A DNA stretch of 64,000 nucleotides from Agrobacterium cavarae (GTDB lineage: Bacteria > Pseudomonadota > Alphaproteobacteria > Rhizobiales > Rhizobiaceae): NCBI RefSeq assembly GCF_004310285.1, contig NZ_SISF01000023.1:420481-484480 (forward strand), read 5' to 3'. This document shows positions 10,898-19,371 of this stretch, one piece after another. The translations under genes and the position numbers were made by a program. Under the pieces are notes generated by a model, which saw only the letters and a program-made list of their open reading frames with translations, did no database searches and was not told the origin of the DNA. Within the stretch, counting starts at the first letter, position 1. Each line of letters starts with the position of its first letter.

Positions 10898-12571
10898 TTA
10901 AGCGTCACTGTCCAGCGAATGTGAGACGAGGATGACCGGCACCAGCCCGGCCGCAATGATGACGAGCGCTGGAAGCGCTGCATCCTGCACGCGGGAGCGC
11001 GACGCGCTTTCATAGACCATCGTCGACAGCGTGTTGAAATTGAATGGCCGCAGCATGATCGTCGCCGGAAGTTCCTTCAGCGATTCGATGAACACCAGCA
11101 GCGATGCCGTAATCGCGGCGGGTCGGATATTGGGCAGCAACACGCCAACCAGCGTCTGAAGCCGGGTTCGGCCTAGTGTGCGTGATGCCATGTCGAGATG
11201 GGGCGACAGCTTCTGGAACCCAGCATCGACCGTACCTTCCGCGAGCGTCATGAAGCGCACGCTATGCGCATAGATGATCGCAAAGGCGGTGCCGGACAAA
11301 AGAAGCCCGGTGGAGATGCCAAGATGGCTCCGCATTATCCCATCCACCGCATTGTCGAGACCGGCAAGCGGAAGCAAAACCCCAATGGCAAGCACGGTGC
11401 CCGGTATGCCGTAACCGAGCGAGCCCACGCGAACGGCAAAGCGCGGCGGCCATGAGGGGCGTTCTCGCTGCGCATAGGCCAGCAGAAAACCGCCGAACAA
11501 CGTGATCACCGCCACTGGCAGCGAGACTTCCAGACTGTGAAGCAGCGCCTTGAGGAGTTTCGGATCAGCAAGCCCGTTCAGCCGTTTGAGAGCATAGCTA
11601 CCGAGCACGAGAACCGGGATCGCAAAGCCGGACAAGAAGGGCAGTGCGCAGAGAAGCGTCGCGAGCCACCCACGGGCTGGCGACAGTTTTACTCTCGCGG
11701 AGCGCTGATGCATCGCCGTCGCTTTACCGGCTGCAAAACGCTGTCGCCTGCGGGCTCTCCGCTCGATGACGATAAGCGCCCCGACGATGAGGACCAGGCA
11801 CGCGGCGATCTGTGTCGCGCCGGCGAGATTGCCACGGTTGAGCCACGTCTCGTAAATGGTGAAGGTCAGCGTATGCACGCCAAGATACTCCACCGCGCCG
11901 ATATCGTTCAGCGTCTCCATCATCACCAATGCGAGGCCGATGATGATTGCAGGACGCGCCATCGGCAGTTGGACGGAGAGAAAAAGGCGCAAAGGGCCGA
12001 CACCGAGCGTCCTCGCCGCATCAGCCGCAAACCGCCCCTGCAACCCGAAGGCCGCGCGGGTGGAGAGATAGATGTAAGGATAAAGAACCGAACCCAGAAC
12101 CAGCACGGCACCGCCAAGCGAGCGAATATCGGGAAACCAGTAATCGCGAATGGTTTGGTAGCCTAAAAGCGCGCGTAGCCCGCTCTGCACCGGGCCGGCA
12201 AAATCCAGAAACTCACCAAAGGCATAGGCTGCGAGATAGGATGGGATTGCCAGCGGCAGCACCAGAGCAAAGGAAAGGAGCCGGCGGAAGGGGAAGTCGA
12301 ACATGGTCACGAGCCAAGCGGTCGTGACACCGGTGATCGTGGTGAAGGCGCCTGTCATGAGGAGCAGAAGCAACGTCTGCGCGCCGGACCGCGGCAGCAC
12401 GTTGACCAGAAGATGCTGCCAGCCGTTGGTGCCACCCGTCAGAGCGATGACGAATATGGCAATCAGCGGCATCGCGACCAGTGCGGAAAGCAGCATGGCC
12501 GCAATCGTCAGCGGACTGACGCGCGATCCTGCCCGCATCGACGCGGCGGTTGGATGTTCTGCTGGATGCAA
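10898..12571 (-). CDS. Fe3+-type ABC transporter permease, two-domain (FbpB/SfuB/AfuB family)
   Basis: 557 residues with about twelve membrane spans in two homologous halves, as in SfuB/FbpB permeases that import ferric iron (or, in relatives, thiamine or phosphonates). Each half has a coupling loop: DAARTLGVGPLRLFLSVQLP in the first and MASRTLGRTRLQTLVGVLLP in the second. The second half contains FIESLKELPATIMLRPFNF, strongly conserved in iron permeases. No binding-protein or ATPase gene lies beside it, so its partners must be encoded elsewhere. The upstream neighbour, on the same strand and 61 bases away, is the large sensor kinase. Family is sure, substrate inferred. Confidence 0.88.
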   Translation of the reverse strand: MHPAEHPTAASMRAGSRVSPLTIAAMLLSALVAMPLIAIFVIALTGGTNGWQHLLVNVLPRSGAQTLLLLLMTGAFTTITGVTTAWLVTMFDFPFRRLLSFALVLPLAIPSYLAAYAFGEFLDFAGPVQSGLRALLGYQTIRDYWFPDIRSLGGAVLVLGSVLYPYIYLSTRAAFGLQGRFAADAARTLGVGPLRLFLSVQLPMARPAIIIGLALVMMETLNDIGAVEYLGVHTLTFTIYETWLNRGNLAGATQIAACLVLIVGALIVIERRARRRQRFAAGKATAMHQRSARVKLSPARGWLATLLCALPFLSGFAIPVLVLGSYALKRLNGLADPKLLKALLHSLEVSLPVAVITLFGGFLLAYAQRERPSWPPRFAVRVGSLGYGIPGTVLAIGVLLPLAGLDNAVDGIMRSHLGISTGLLLSGTAFAIIYAHSVRFMTLAEGTVDAGFQKLSPHLDMASRTLGRTRLQTLVGVLLPNIRPAAITASLLVFIESLKELPATIMLRPFNFNTLSTMVYESASRSRVQDAALPALVIIAAGLVPVILVSHSLDSDA

Positions 12572-12632
12572 GGCGTTTGTCCTTCCGTGACCGGTATGTG
12601 GCGGCCACGGATGTTGCTAACAGCTGAGCCAA

Positions 12633-15600
12633 TCAGTTCGCAAGAACCCGCTGCGATGGAAAGCTGATTTCCACCAGCGTTCCTTCATTCGGCGTGGAGG
12701 TGATGGAGAAGTTGGCGCGGTTGGCATCCACCATCGCCTTCGTCAATGGTAGACCGAGACCTGTTCCATCGCCACGAACACGGCTGCTGGAAGCAGAGAC
12801 CTGGCGGAAAGGCTTCATTGCCTGCTCCAGCTCCGAGCGCGTCATGCCGATGCCGGTATCGCGCACCCGCAGCACGACGCTGCCATTCGCTTCATAGGCC
12901 GTCGACACGACGATTTGGCCGCCCGACGGCGTGAACTTGATGGCATTCGACAGGATGTTGAGCAGGATCTGCTTGATCGAGCGCAGATCCGCAACGACCG
13001 GCGGTACCGATTGCGACAAGGCAGTTCGAATGATGACGCGCTGGTTGTTCGCCTGCGGCTGAACCAGCGAGACCGCTTCCGCGATGGTTTCGTTCAGCGC
13101 CACCGCCTTGAAATCCACATCCATCTGGCCGGCTTCGATCTTGGAGATATCCAGAAGATCGTTGACGATATCGAGGACATGGCGCCCGGAGCGGACGATG
13201 TCGTTGGAGTATTCGATGTAACGCGGATGACCGATCGGCCCGAAACGCTCCGTCGCCATCATGTCGGCAAAGCCGATGATCGCGTTGAGCGGCGTGCGGA
13301 TTTCATGGCTGACACGCGCCAGAAAGTCGGTCTTGTGCGCATTCGCGGTCTCTGCCGCGCGCTTGGCGTTGCGCAAGTCTTCCTCAGTGCGCTTCCACTG
13401 GGTGATGTCGCGGATGACCGCGCAATAACCATTGGTGGATTTCAGCCGGCCGATCGTCATGAAGAGTGGCAGGAAACCGCCGGAGGCTTCCCGACCGATC
13501 ACTTCACGACCGTCGTTCAGCACGCTTGCAACGCCATTATTGGCGAGACCCGAAAGATAATCGAGCACGGCCCGCTGGCTCTCATGCGCAAACAGCGTCA
13601 CGAAGGGCTTGTTGGAGATTTCGGCACCGTCGTAATTGAAGAGTGCGCTGGCCGAGCGGTTGAGCGAGCGGATACTGCCATCCTCGTCCAACAGGACCAC
13701 GCCATCGGTCGCCGTCTCCAAAATGGAGTGCAACTCCTCGATCTCGCCCTTCATCCGGTCGGAGTCTTCTGCGTTGTCAGTTGTCGGCTCTTCACCCGCC
13801 ACATCAGCCGCGTGAACTAGCGCCGCATCTCGTACCGTTTCAGTCGGGATAAGCGATAGCATCAAGGCGCTTGCCTCCTCCCAACGAACCGACTGCAGCT
13901 TTGCCCGCACGGGAATGAGTTCGTTTTCGGCGCTTACCGCGACCATGCCGCCGCTGCGCTCGGAAACATTGTCCAATTCTTCCCGCTGCAGCAGCGCATC
14001 CAGACCGCCCAGCGCTGTCAACTCGTCGAGATCCGTGTAGCCAGTCAGGCGCAGGAACTCAGGGTTGGCATGGATCAGACGATCGCCGCTGTGGATAAGA
14101 AGCGCCACCGGCATCTGGTCGACAGTCTCCGGCGTCAGTCCAGTTGAAACACGGGTGGAAGGCGCGAGCGCGACCGCCTCATCGTCGATGGCGGGATCGA
14201 CGTCCTCATCCTGCGTGGCCGGTTCCTCGGCAGCAGCGGTGTCGTGCTCATCCTCATCATGGCCGCCTTCCATGCGGGTGCCGATGGGCGGATGGGTAAA
14301 GGCCACAGGCTCGTCACCACGCGTATAGGCGTGAAATGCATCGTCCTCGGCCGGCGCGGCTGGTTGATCGGCGTCGACGGCATCGGTGGCGACAGCCGGT
14401 TCGTCGGCTTCAGCCTTGGCGTCTTCTGTCTCAACGGCAGCCGCAACAGCGTCTTCTGCTTCGGCCTCGACAGAAATCTCGTCGGCTCTATCGTCCGACG
14501 GCGAGTCTTTAGAAACAACCGGCGTCGCTTCTTCGTCTTCGACGGGCTTCAGGGTGCGGCCGATCTCACGAAATGCCGCCTGTTCGCTTGCCGTCAGGCC
14601 ATCGCGACGATTGCGATGTTCATCGATGTGCACGACTTTGTCGGAATAGGATTGAACCGGCTTCTCGGCAATCTTCAACACCGGAACCTCATGTTCCGGC
14701 GGCTGGTGGAAGCGCTGCTGCTGCGGTTCTTCCGGCACGGAATCCGTTTCGAGTACGTCCGTCTCAACCGCGTCGGCCTCTGCCTCTGCCTCGTCTTCAT
14801 CCACGAAGGAGAAAGGAACGGGTTCTTCGACGTGGGTTGGGGTGACGTCAGCGGAGACATCGGGCTCTACCGCCGCCGCGTCATCCTGCTGGTCCTCGGC
14901 AATCGTTAGCTCGTCGTCGGGATGGCTCTCTCCCGCCAGCACGAGGCCTGCCGCATGTGGGTCTTCCACCGCATCGGCGATCCGCACGATGCCAAAACCA
15001 CGGAAACCATCGAATTCACGCGCCCGAGTATAGGTCGGAAGGGCGGCAAGATCGATCGGCACGGCGAGGGACGTGCCCTCGACAGGCCAGTAGATCGTCT
15101 TGCCCGACCATGTGTCGCGGCGCTTCAAGAGTTCGGCGATCTTGCCTTCCGGATCGAGGTTGAAGAGAGCAGCAAGGTCGGAAAAGCTCATGCCTTCGAC
15201 AGCCGCGGCCTTCGGCCCCACGGCTTCGGCAAACTCATGCGAAATGGAGCTGAAGCAACCAGCAGCATCGATCTTCCAGACGAAACGGCTCGCCCGGCCA
15301 TTCGGATTGAATACGAAAGGCGAGGTGGATGCCGGTTCGTCGGCTGGCTCGTGCGTGTCAATCGTCAGCGCCTGGGGCTCGGCTGCCTCCGGGAAATGCG
15401 CTTCCTGTGCCTCGGACGTAATACCTTCCAGGCTATGTGCGTCGTCGGTGTTATCCGCCGTGGCGCTATGGCTGGGCTCTTCGTCCAGTGTCGACACCGC
15501 TGCCGGCTTTTTCTCGTCTGCCAAAAGAAAATCGTCTGCAGGCGAAAGCGCCTCAACTGTTTCGAGCTCCTCGTCCGTATCCTGCTTATAGGCTAGGAAA

Positions 15601-16484
15601 ACAGACTGGTCCTCGTTCGAGATAGCCTCTGCAACGCCGTGCTCGTCCGCCTCTTGCTGCTCATCATCCGTCTCTTCGATCTGTGCAACCGCATCGAGAA
15701 CGCTTTCGAACGCCAGTTGCTGTGATGGCTTGGATGCCAACTCAGCCTGTTCTTCGACAGGGACAGCCTTTGGTTCAGGCCGCTCCTCGATGAACTCGGA
15801 GGAGGGGTCGAGTCTGCCGAGCGCGGTCTCGACCACGAAAACGAGATTGAGAACGGGCTTTTGCGTCAGTTGCGCGGTGGCAGCGGGGAGATAGCCCTTG
15901 CCCGTTGGCACAGGGCGCTTCACCAGCTTGCTGGCATGACGCGCCGCCATCGATATCAAAGTCCTGGCGGTCTGCGGTGCGATTTCAAGATCGGCGAATT
16001 TTCCAGAGGCAGCAATAATCGCGCCGCTTTCGTCCATCACGGCCATGTGGATATCGGGATCATCGAATCCTTCGATCATCCTCCAGGCGCGTTCTTCCAG
16101 TGATAGGCCGGATTGATCCAACATAGCGGAGAAGAGAAGCACCGGCTGCTGCCGCTCGACTTCGATCACTTCGAGGGCGGCAGAGACGGCAACGCTGCGA
16201 AAGCCCGACGGAACGCGGATCATGAATTGCTGGCGGTCACCGATATTATGCAGCCGGCTTGCCGCACCCGCCACCTGACGGAAGGTCACATCCTGCGCTT
16301 TCGGCCCATGCTCGATGAAATCATAGATCATCGGCGTGCCGAAAAGAGCAGCACCGCGTCCGTTCGCCCAGAGCGCGCTTTTGAGGTCCATCGAGAACAG
16401 CGCAAGCGCTTCACCCTTGGCGAATTTCTCCCGAACGCGCTCATGCACGGCTATGTCGATAAACGGGTATTGAACGGCGGGCAT
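12633..16484 (-). CDS. cbrA: PAS-domain sensor histidine kinase of the PdhS/DivJ/PleC group (CbrA/PdhS1-like)
   Basis: 1283 residues from the ATG at 16484; a GTG at 16547 would add 21 residues but has no ribosome site. Order: N-terminal PAS-like region (about 1-230); acidic low-complexity linker; PAS-like domain (about 398-500); a second, Glu/Asp/Ala-rich linker (about 505-785); PAS (about 790-880); PAS (about 918-1030); HisKA with SHEIRTPLNAIIGFADMM, phospho-acceptor His1060; HATPase with NAIKFTP, DTGIGM and GDGTGLGLPL. No membrane span or signal peptide, so cytoplasmic. This HisKA type signals to DivK and the CtrA cell-cycle pathway. Position after potFGHI-acsA2 matches S. meliloti cbrA; the exact orthologue name is inferred. 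Confidence 0.88.
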   Translation of the reverse strand: MPAVQYPFIDIAVHERVREKFAKGEALALFSMDLKSALWANGRGAALFGTPMIYDFIEHGPKAQDVTFRQVAGAASRLHNIGDRQQFMIRVPSGFRSVAVSAALEVIEVERQQPVLLFSAMLDQSGLSLEERAWRMIEGFDDPDIHMAVMDESGAIIAASGKFADLEIAPQTARTLISMAARHASKLVKRPVPTGKGYLPAATAQLTQKPVLNLVFVVETALGRLDPSSEFIEERPEPKAVPVEEQAELASKPSQQLAFESVLDAVAQIEETDDEQQEADEHGVAEAISNEDQSVFLAYKQDTDEELETVEALSPADDFLLADEKKPAAVSTLDEEPSHSATADNTDDAHSLEGITSEAQEAHFPEAAEPQALTIDTHEPADEPASTSPFVFNPNGRASRFVWKIDAAGCFSSISHEFAEAVGPKAAAVEGMSFSDLAALFNLDPEGKIAELLKRRDTWSGKTIYWPVEGTSLAVPIDLAALPTYTRAREFDGFRGFGIVRIADAVEDPHAAGLVLAGESHPDDELTIAEDQQDDAAAVEPDVSADVTPTHVEEPVPFSFVDEDEAEAEADAVETDVLETDSVPEEPQQQRFHQPPEHEVPVLKIAEKPVQSYSDKVVHIDEHRNRRDGLTASEQAAFREIGRTLKPVEDEEATPVVSKDSPSDDRADEISVEAEAEDAVAAAVETEDAKAEADEPAVATDAVDADQPAAPAEDDAFHAYTRGDEPVAFTHPPIGTRMEGGHDEDEHDTAAAEEPATQDEDVDPAIDDEAVALAPSTRVSTGLTPETVDQMPVALLIHSGDRLIHANPEFLRLTGYTDLDELTALGGLDALLQREELDNVSERSGGMVAVSAENELIPVRAKLQSVRWEEASALMLSLIPTETVRDAALVHAADVAGEEPTTDNAEDSDRMKGEIEELHSILETATDGVVLLDEDGSIRSLNRSASALFNYDGAEISNKPFVTLFAHESQRAVLDYLSGLANNGVASVLNDGREVIGREASGGFLPLFMTIGRLKSTNGYCAVIRDITQWKRTEEDLRNAKRAAETANAHKTDFLARVSHEIRTPLNAIIGFADMMATERFGPIGHPRYIEYSNDIVRSGRHVLDIVNDLLDISKIEAGQMDVDFKAVALNETIAEAVSLVQPQANNQRVIIRTALSQSVPPVVADLRSIKQILLNILSNAIKFTPSGGQIVVSTAYEANGSVVLRVRDTGIGMTRSELEQAMKPFRQVSASSSRVRGDGTGLGLPLTKAMVDANRANFSITSTPNEGTLVEISFPSQRVLAN

Positions 16485-16797
16485 GTCGGAACCTACTTTG
16501 GCACTACGTGACCTTCGCTGCCGCACGGCCTCCTCATGAGGCACCACACAGCCTGCATCGGCGTGACGTTAACAGAATCTTAAATAACTTCACAGGGCCG
16601 CCGGGTCCATAATCGCCTGAGGGAATTGGGAAATAGAGTTAATATCACGTGGACCGGAACGCCGCCGATCCGGGTGCTGGATGACCATGGGAAAACGCGC
16701 TTGCTTTCTATATGTTTTTTCGCAAAAATTAGAGAAGGACTTGCAAAAGGGAAAAACTCCCCGTATGTGAGCCCCGTGACGCGCAAGCGTCTCTTGT
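16485..16797. other. 313-base divergent spacer between the sensor kinase and tRNA-His
   Basis: Contains the upstream region of the kinase (minus strand) and the leader and promoter of tRNA-His (plus strand). The right half is AT-rich (a run around 16705-16755). I see no further gene or clear operator; a possible tRNA promoter is listed separately. Confidence 0.6.
16741..16769 (+). promoter_or_regulatory. Possible tRNA-His promoter
   Basis: TTGCAA at 16741-16746 and TATGTG at 16764-16769, 17 bases apart, ending 28 bases before the tRNA. The -10 match is weak, so this is a suggestion only. Confidence 0.35.
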
Positions 16798-16874
16798 GCG
16801 GTTGTAGCTCAGTTGGTTAGAGCGCAGGTTTGTGGCACCTGAGGTCGGTGGTTCGACCCCACTCAACCGTACCA
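16798..16874 (+). tRNA. tRNA-His (anticodon GTG), lacking G-1
   Basis: Full cloverleaf with CCA encoded (16872-16874). Acceptor gcggttg (16798-16804) pairs with caaccgt (16864-16870; the last pair is a G-U wobble); anticodon stem caggt/acctg encloses loop ttgtggc, giving anticodon GTG. The discriminator base is A (16871), not C73, and the base before the acceptor is T (16797), so the usual G-1:C73 identity pair of tRNA-His is absent. This is the known alphaproteobacterial variant, whose HisRS has changed to match; hisS is at 46442. The gene is single, with a strong hairpin immediately after the CCA. Confidence 0.96.
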
Positions 16875-16927
16875 TTCTCTTCTCCCCGTCAGTCATTTCG
16901 TCACACCGACTTGCGGGGAGAAGAGAA
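16875..16927 (+). terminator. Long hairpin immediately after tRNA-His
   Basis: A perfect 14-bp inverted repeat (16875-16888 with 16914-16927) around a 25-base loop, followed by GTTTCTCTTTT. It begins at the base after the encoded CCA and very likely terminates the tRNA transcript and guides 3' processing. Confidence 0.65.
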
Positions 16928-17097
16928 GTTTCTCTTTTCGATCCCCCCTTAAAAACTGCCTATCCCCATCCGAAATGGCGTGTGCGATCTCTCGCGCGGC
17001 CAAAAATCGGTTGGCTAGAATGTCACATACTGGTAAGGTCACGCCAACGTAACCTTATGGACGCCAGCGGCATGCCTTTAGGCCTTTGCGCGGCGGA

Positions 17098-18645
17098 ATG
17101 GAAAAAACAGTGATTGACCCCGGCAACGGCGTAAAGCCGTCGGAACCAGGGGCGTCGGTGGCAGAAAAAGGGAAGGCGAAGCGTTCCCGTCGTGGCAAGG
17201 GCAAGCGAGGCGGCAAGAACCGTTCCGCTTCTGCTTTGCCGCAACTGCTTGTTGCCGACTCCCGTCAGGAGCCTCCACCCCCAGGCGGTATCGAGCCTGG
17301 AGCAGAGCCGCGCAAGCGCAAACGCCGCAGGCGTTCCGGCGGGCAGGGCGCTCAGAAAACACCTCCAGGCATTGCGGCAGAAGCTCAGAAGCCGGACCTA
17401 TCGGCGCGCCCTGAGCAGCAACCATCCAGCAAAAGAAAAACGCGCAATCGCAAGCGCCCGCACCGCGACCCGCAGGGCAGGCCACTGGTGCCAAGCCATG
17501 CGCCACGGCCTGCAGCCAAGCAAAACGGCCAGGGAGCCAATGGTGCAGCGGTTGTCGTGGAGCCCGCGGGCTTTGCACATTCGCGGCATGGCGCTGGTCG
17601 GGAGGCTTTCGAGCCCAGTTCCGATATGTATGCGGCGCTCGACCTTGGTACAAACAATTGCCGCCTTCTGATAGCGCAGCCGACGCGTCCAGGCCAATTC
17701 CGCGTGGTGGATGCCTTCTCGCGGATCGTGCGCCTTGGCGAAGGCCTGGTGTCGACCGGACGACTATCGGATGATGCGATGGATCGTGCTGTCGAAGCGC
17801 TGAAGGTCTGCGCGGCAAAGCTTGCGGGACGGCCCATTCGCCGCATGCGGCTGATTGCGACCGAGGCCTGCCGCGCGGCTGCCAACGGCGAAGAATTTCT
17901 TGCCCGTGTGACGCGTGAGACCGGCCTTGATCTTGAAATCATCAGCCGTGAGACGGAAGCGCGCCTTGCTGTCTCCGGTTGTTCATCGCTTGTCGGACGC
18001 GAAGCTCGCTCCGTCGTCCTCTTCGATATCGGCGGCGGCTCATCGGAAATCGCGGTCATTCGGCTGAATGAAAACCGCTCAAACCGGCTTGCCAACCACA
18101 TCACCCATTGGACCTCGCTTCCTGTCGGTGTGGTGACGCTCTCGGAGCGCCACGGCGGTCGCGATGTGACGCCAGCGATTTTCGAGGCCATGGTGACGGA
18201 AGTCGAAGGCCTGCTCGACGCGTTCCACTGCCCGCCACTGTCTGACCAGTCTACACTCGATGATTTTCATCTGATCGGCACCTCCGGCACGGTGACGACG
18301 CTTGCCGGTGTCCACCTCGATCTGCCGCGCTACGATCGCCGCAAGGTCGATGGGCTATGGCTCTCGGATGCCGAGGTCACGGCCATGCAGACCAAGTTGC
18401 TCGCCTGGGATTTTGCCGGACGCGCCGCCAATGCCTGCATCGGGCCGGATCGTGCGGACCTGGTTCTTGCCGGTTGCGCCATTCTGGAAGCGATCCGCAG
18501 GCGCTGGCCTGCACGGCGCATGCGCGTGGCAGATCGTGGGCTGCGTGAAGGCCTGTTGACCGATATGATGGCAGATGATGGCGCATGGCGCCGCAATAAG
18601 ATACGCCGTGCCCAGACGCAGGGCAAAACAGAGCGGAAGGGTTGA
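17098..18645 (+). CDS. Ppx/GppA family phosphatase with a basic N-terminal extension
   Basis: 515 residues from ATG 17098 (an in-frame TTG at 17086 is possible). Residues 1-176 are a disordered, Lys/Arg/Pro-rich tail with basic patches such as [25 protein letters not shown] and [14 protein letters not shown]. The actin-like phosphatase core starts at residue 177 ([19 protein letters not shown]) with later motifs [16 protein letters not shown], [22 protein letters not shown] and [12 protein letters not shown]. Ppx/GppA enzymes hydrolyse polyphosphate or pppGpp. The core is about 340 residues, short relative to E. coli Ppx, so it lacks the C-terminal HD-like region. One base separates it from rlmE, so they are cotranscribed. 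The tail looks nucleic-acid binding; that role is inferred. Confidence 0.9.
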   Translation: MEKTVIDPGNGVKPSEPGASVAEKGKAKRSRRGKGKRGGKNRSASALPQLLVADSRQEPPPPGGIEPGAEPRKRKRRRRSGGQGAQKTPPGIAAEAQKPDLSARPEQQPSSKRKTRNRKRPHRDPQGRPLVPSHAPRPAAKQNGQGANGAAVVVEPAGFAHSRHGAGREAFEPSSDMYAALDLGTNNCRLLIAQPTRPGQFRVVDAFSRIVRLGEGLVSTGRLSDDAMDRAVEALKVCAAKLAGRPIRRMRLIATEACRAAANGEEFLARVTRETGLDLEIISRETEARLAVSGCSSLVGREARSVVLFDIGGGSSEIAVIRLNENRSNRLANHITHWTSLPVGVVTLSERHGGRDVTPAIFEAMVTEVEGLLDAFHCPPLSDQSTLDDFHLIGTSGTVTTLAGVHLDLPRYDRRKVDGLWLSDAEVTAMQTKLLAWDFAGRAANACIGPDRADLVLAGCAILEAIRRRWPARRMRVADRGLREGLLTDMMADDGAWRRNKIRRAQTQGKTERKG

Positions 18646-18646
18646 T

Positions 18647-19369
18647 ATGAGCAAGGCGCCCACGAGCACCAACCGTACCGGACGCAAGATCGGCCAGAAG
18701 GTGAAGAAGACGAAGCTGAAGGCATCGTCCCGCCGCTGGCTGGAGCGGCACATCAACGACCCCTATGTGCAGCGTGCCAAGCTGGAAGGCTACCGCGCCC
18801 GTGCGGCCTTCAAGCTTCTGGAAATCAACGACAAGCATCAGATCCTCAAAGACGCGCGCCGCATCATCGACCTTGGTGCCGCTCCCGGCAGCTGGTCGCA
18901 GATTGCCGCCAAAGTGACGGATTCGACCGAAGACGATATTCGCGTTGCGGCGATCGACTTCCTCCAGCTCGATCCGATTCCCGGTGTAAAAATCCTGCAG
19001 CTCGACTTCCTCGATCCAAACGCGCCTGATCTTCTGATGGAAGCTGTTGGTGGTACGCCCGATCTCGTTCTCTCCGATATGGCGGCACCCACAACCGGCC
19101 ACCAGAAGACCGACCACATTCGCACCATGCATCTGTGCGAAGTCGCTGCGGATTTCGCCGTCCAGGTTCTGGCAGAAGGCGGGCATTTCCTTGCCAAGAC
19201 CTTCCAGGGCGGCACGGAAAAGCAGTTGCTTGACATGCTCAAGCAGAACTTCAAGCAGGTGCTTCACATCAAGCCCGCCTCGTCGCGCTCTGAATCGGTG
19301 GAAATGTTCCTGCTTGCCAAGCACTTCAAGGGCCGTAAGGCAGCCCCGGTCGAAGCAGCGGACGAATAG
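18647..19369 (+). CDS. rlmE: 23S rRNA 2'-O-ribose U2552 methyltransferase
   Basis: 240 residues; methylates the ribose of U2552 (E. coli numbering) in the 50S A-loop using SAM. The FtsJ/RrmJ fold is clear: substrate and K-D-K-E elements RAAFKLLEI (Lys), the SAM site [25 protein letters not shown] (Asp), FLAKTFQGG (Lys) and [12 protein letters not shown] (Glu). The N-terminal 35 residues are very basic ([22 protein letters not shown]), fitting rRNA contact. ATG 18647 follows GGAAGG and lies one base after the ppx stop. Loss of this enzyme is known to slow 50S maturation and growth. Confidence 0.96.
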   Translation: MSKAPTSTNRTGRKIGQKVKKTKLKASSRRWLERHINDPYVQRAKLEGYRARAAFKLLEINDKHQILKDARRIIDLGAAPGSWSQIAAKVTDSTEDDIRVAAIDFLQLDPIPGVKILQLDFLDPNAPDLLMEAVGGTPDLVLSDMAAPTTGHQKTDHIRTMHLCEVAADFAVQVLAEGGHFLAKTFQGGTEKQLLDMLKQNFKQVLHIKPASSRSESVEMFLLAKHFKGRKAAPVEAADE

Positions 19370-19371
19370 GA

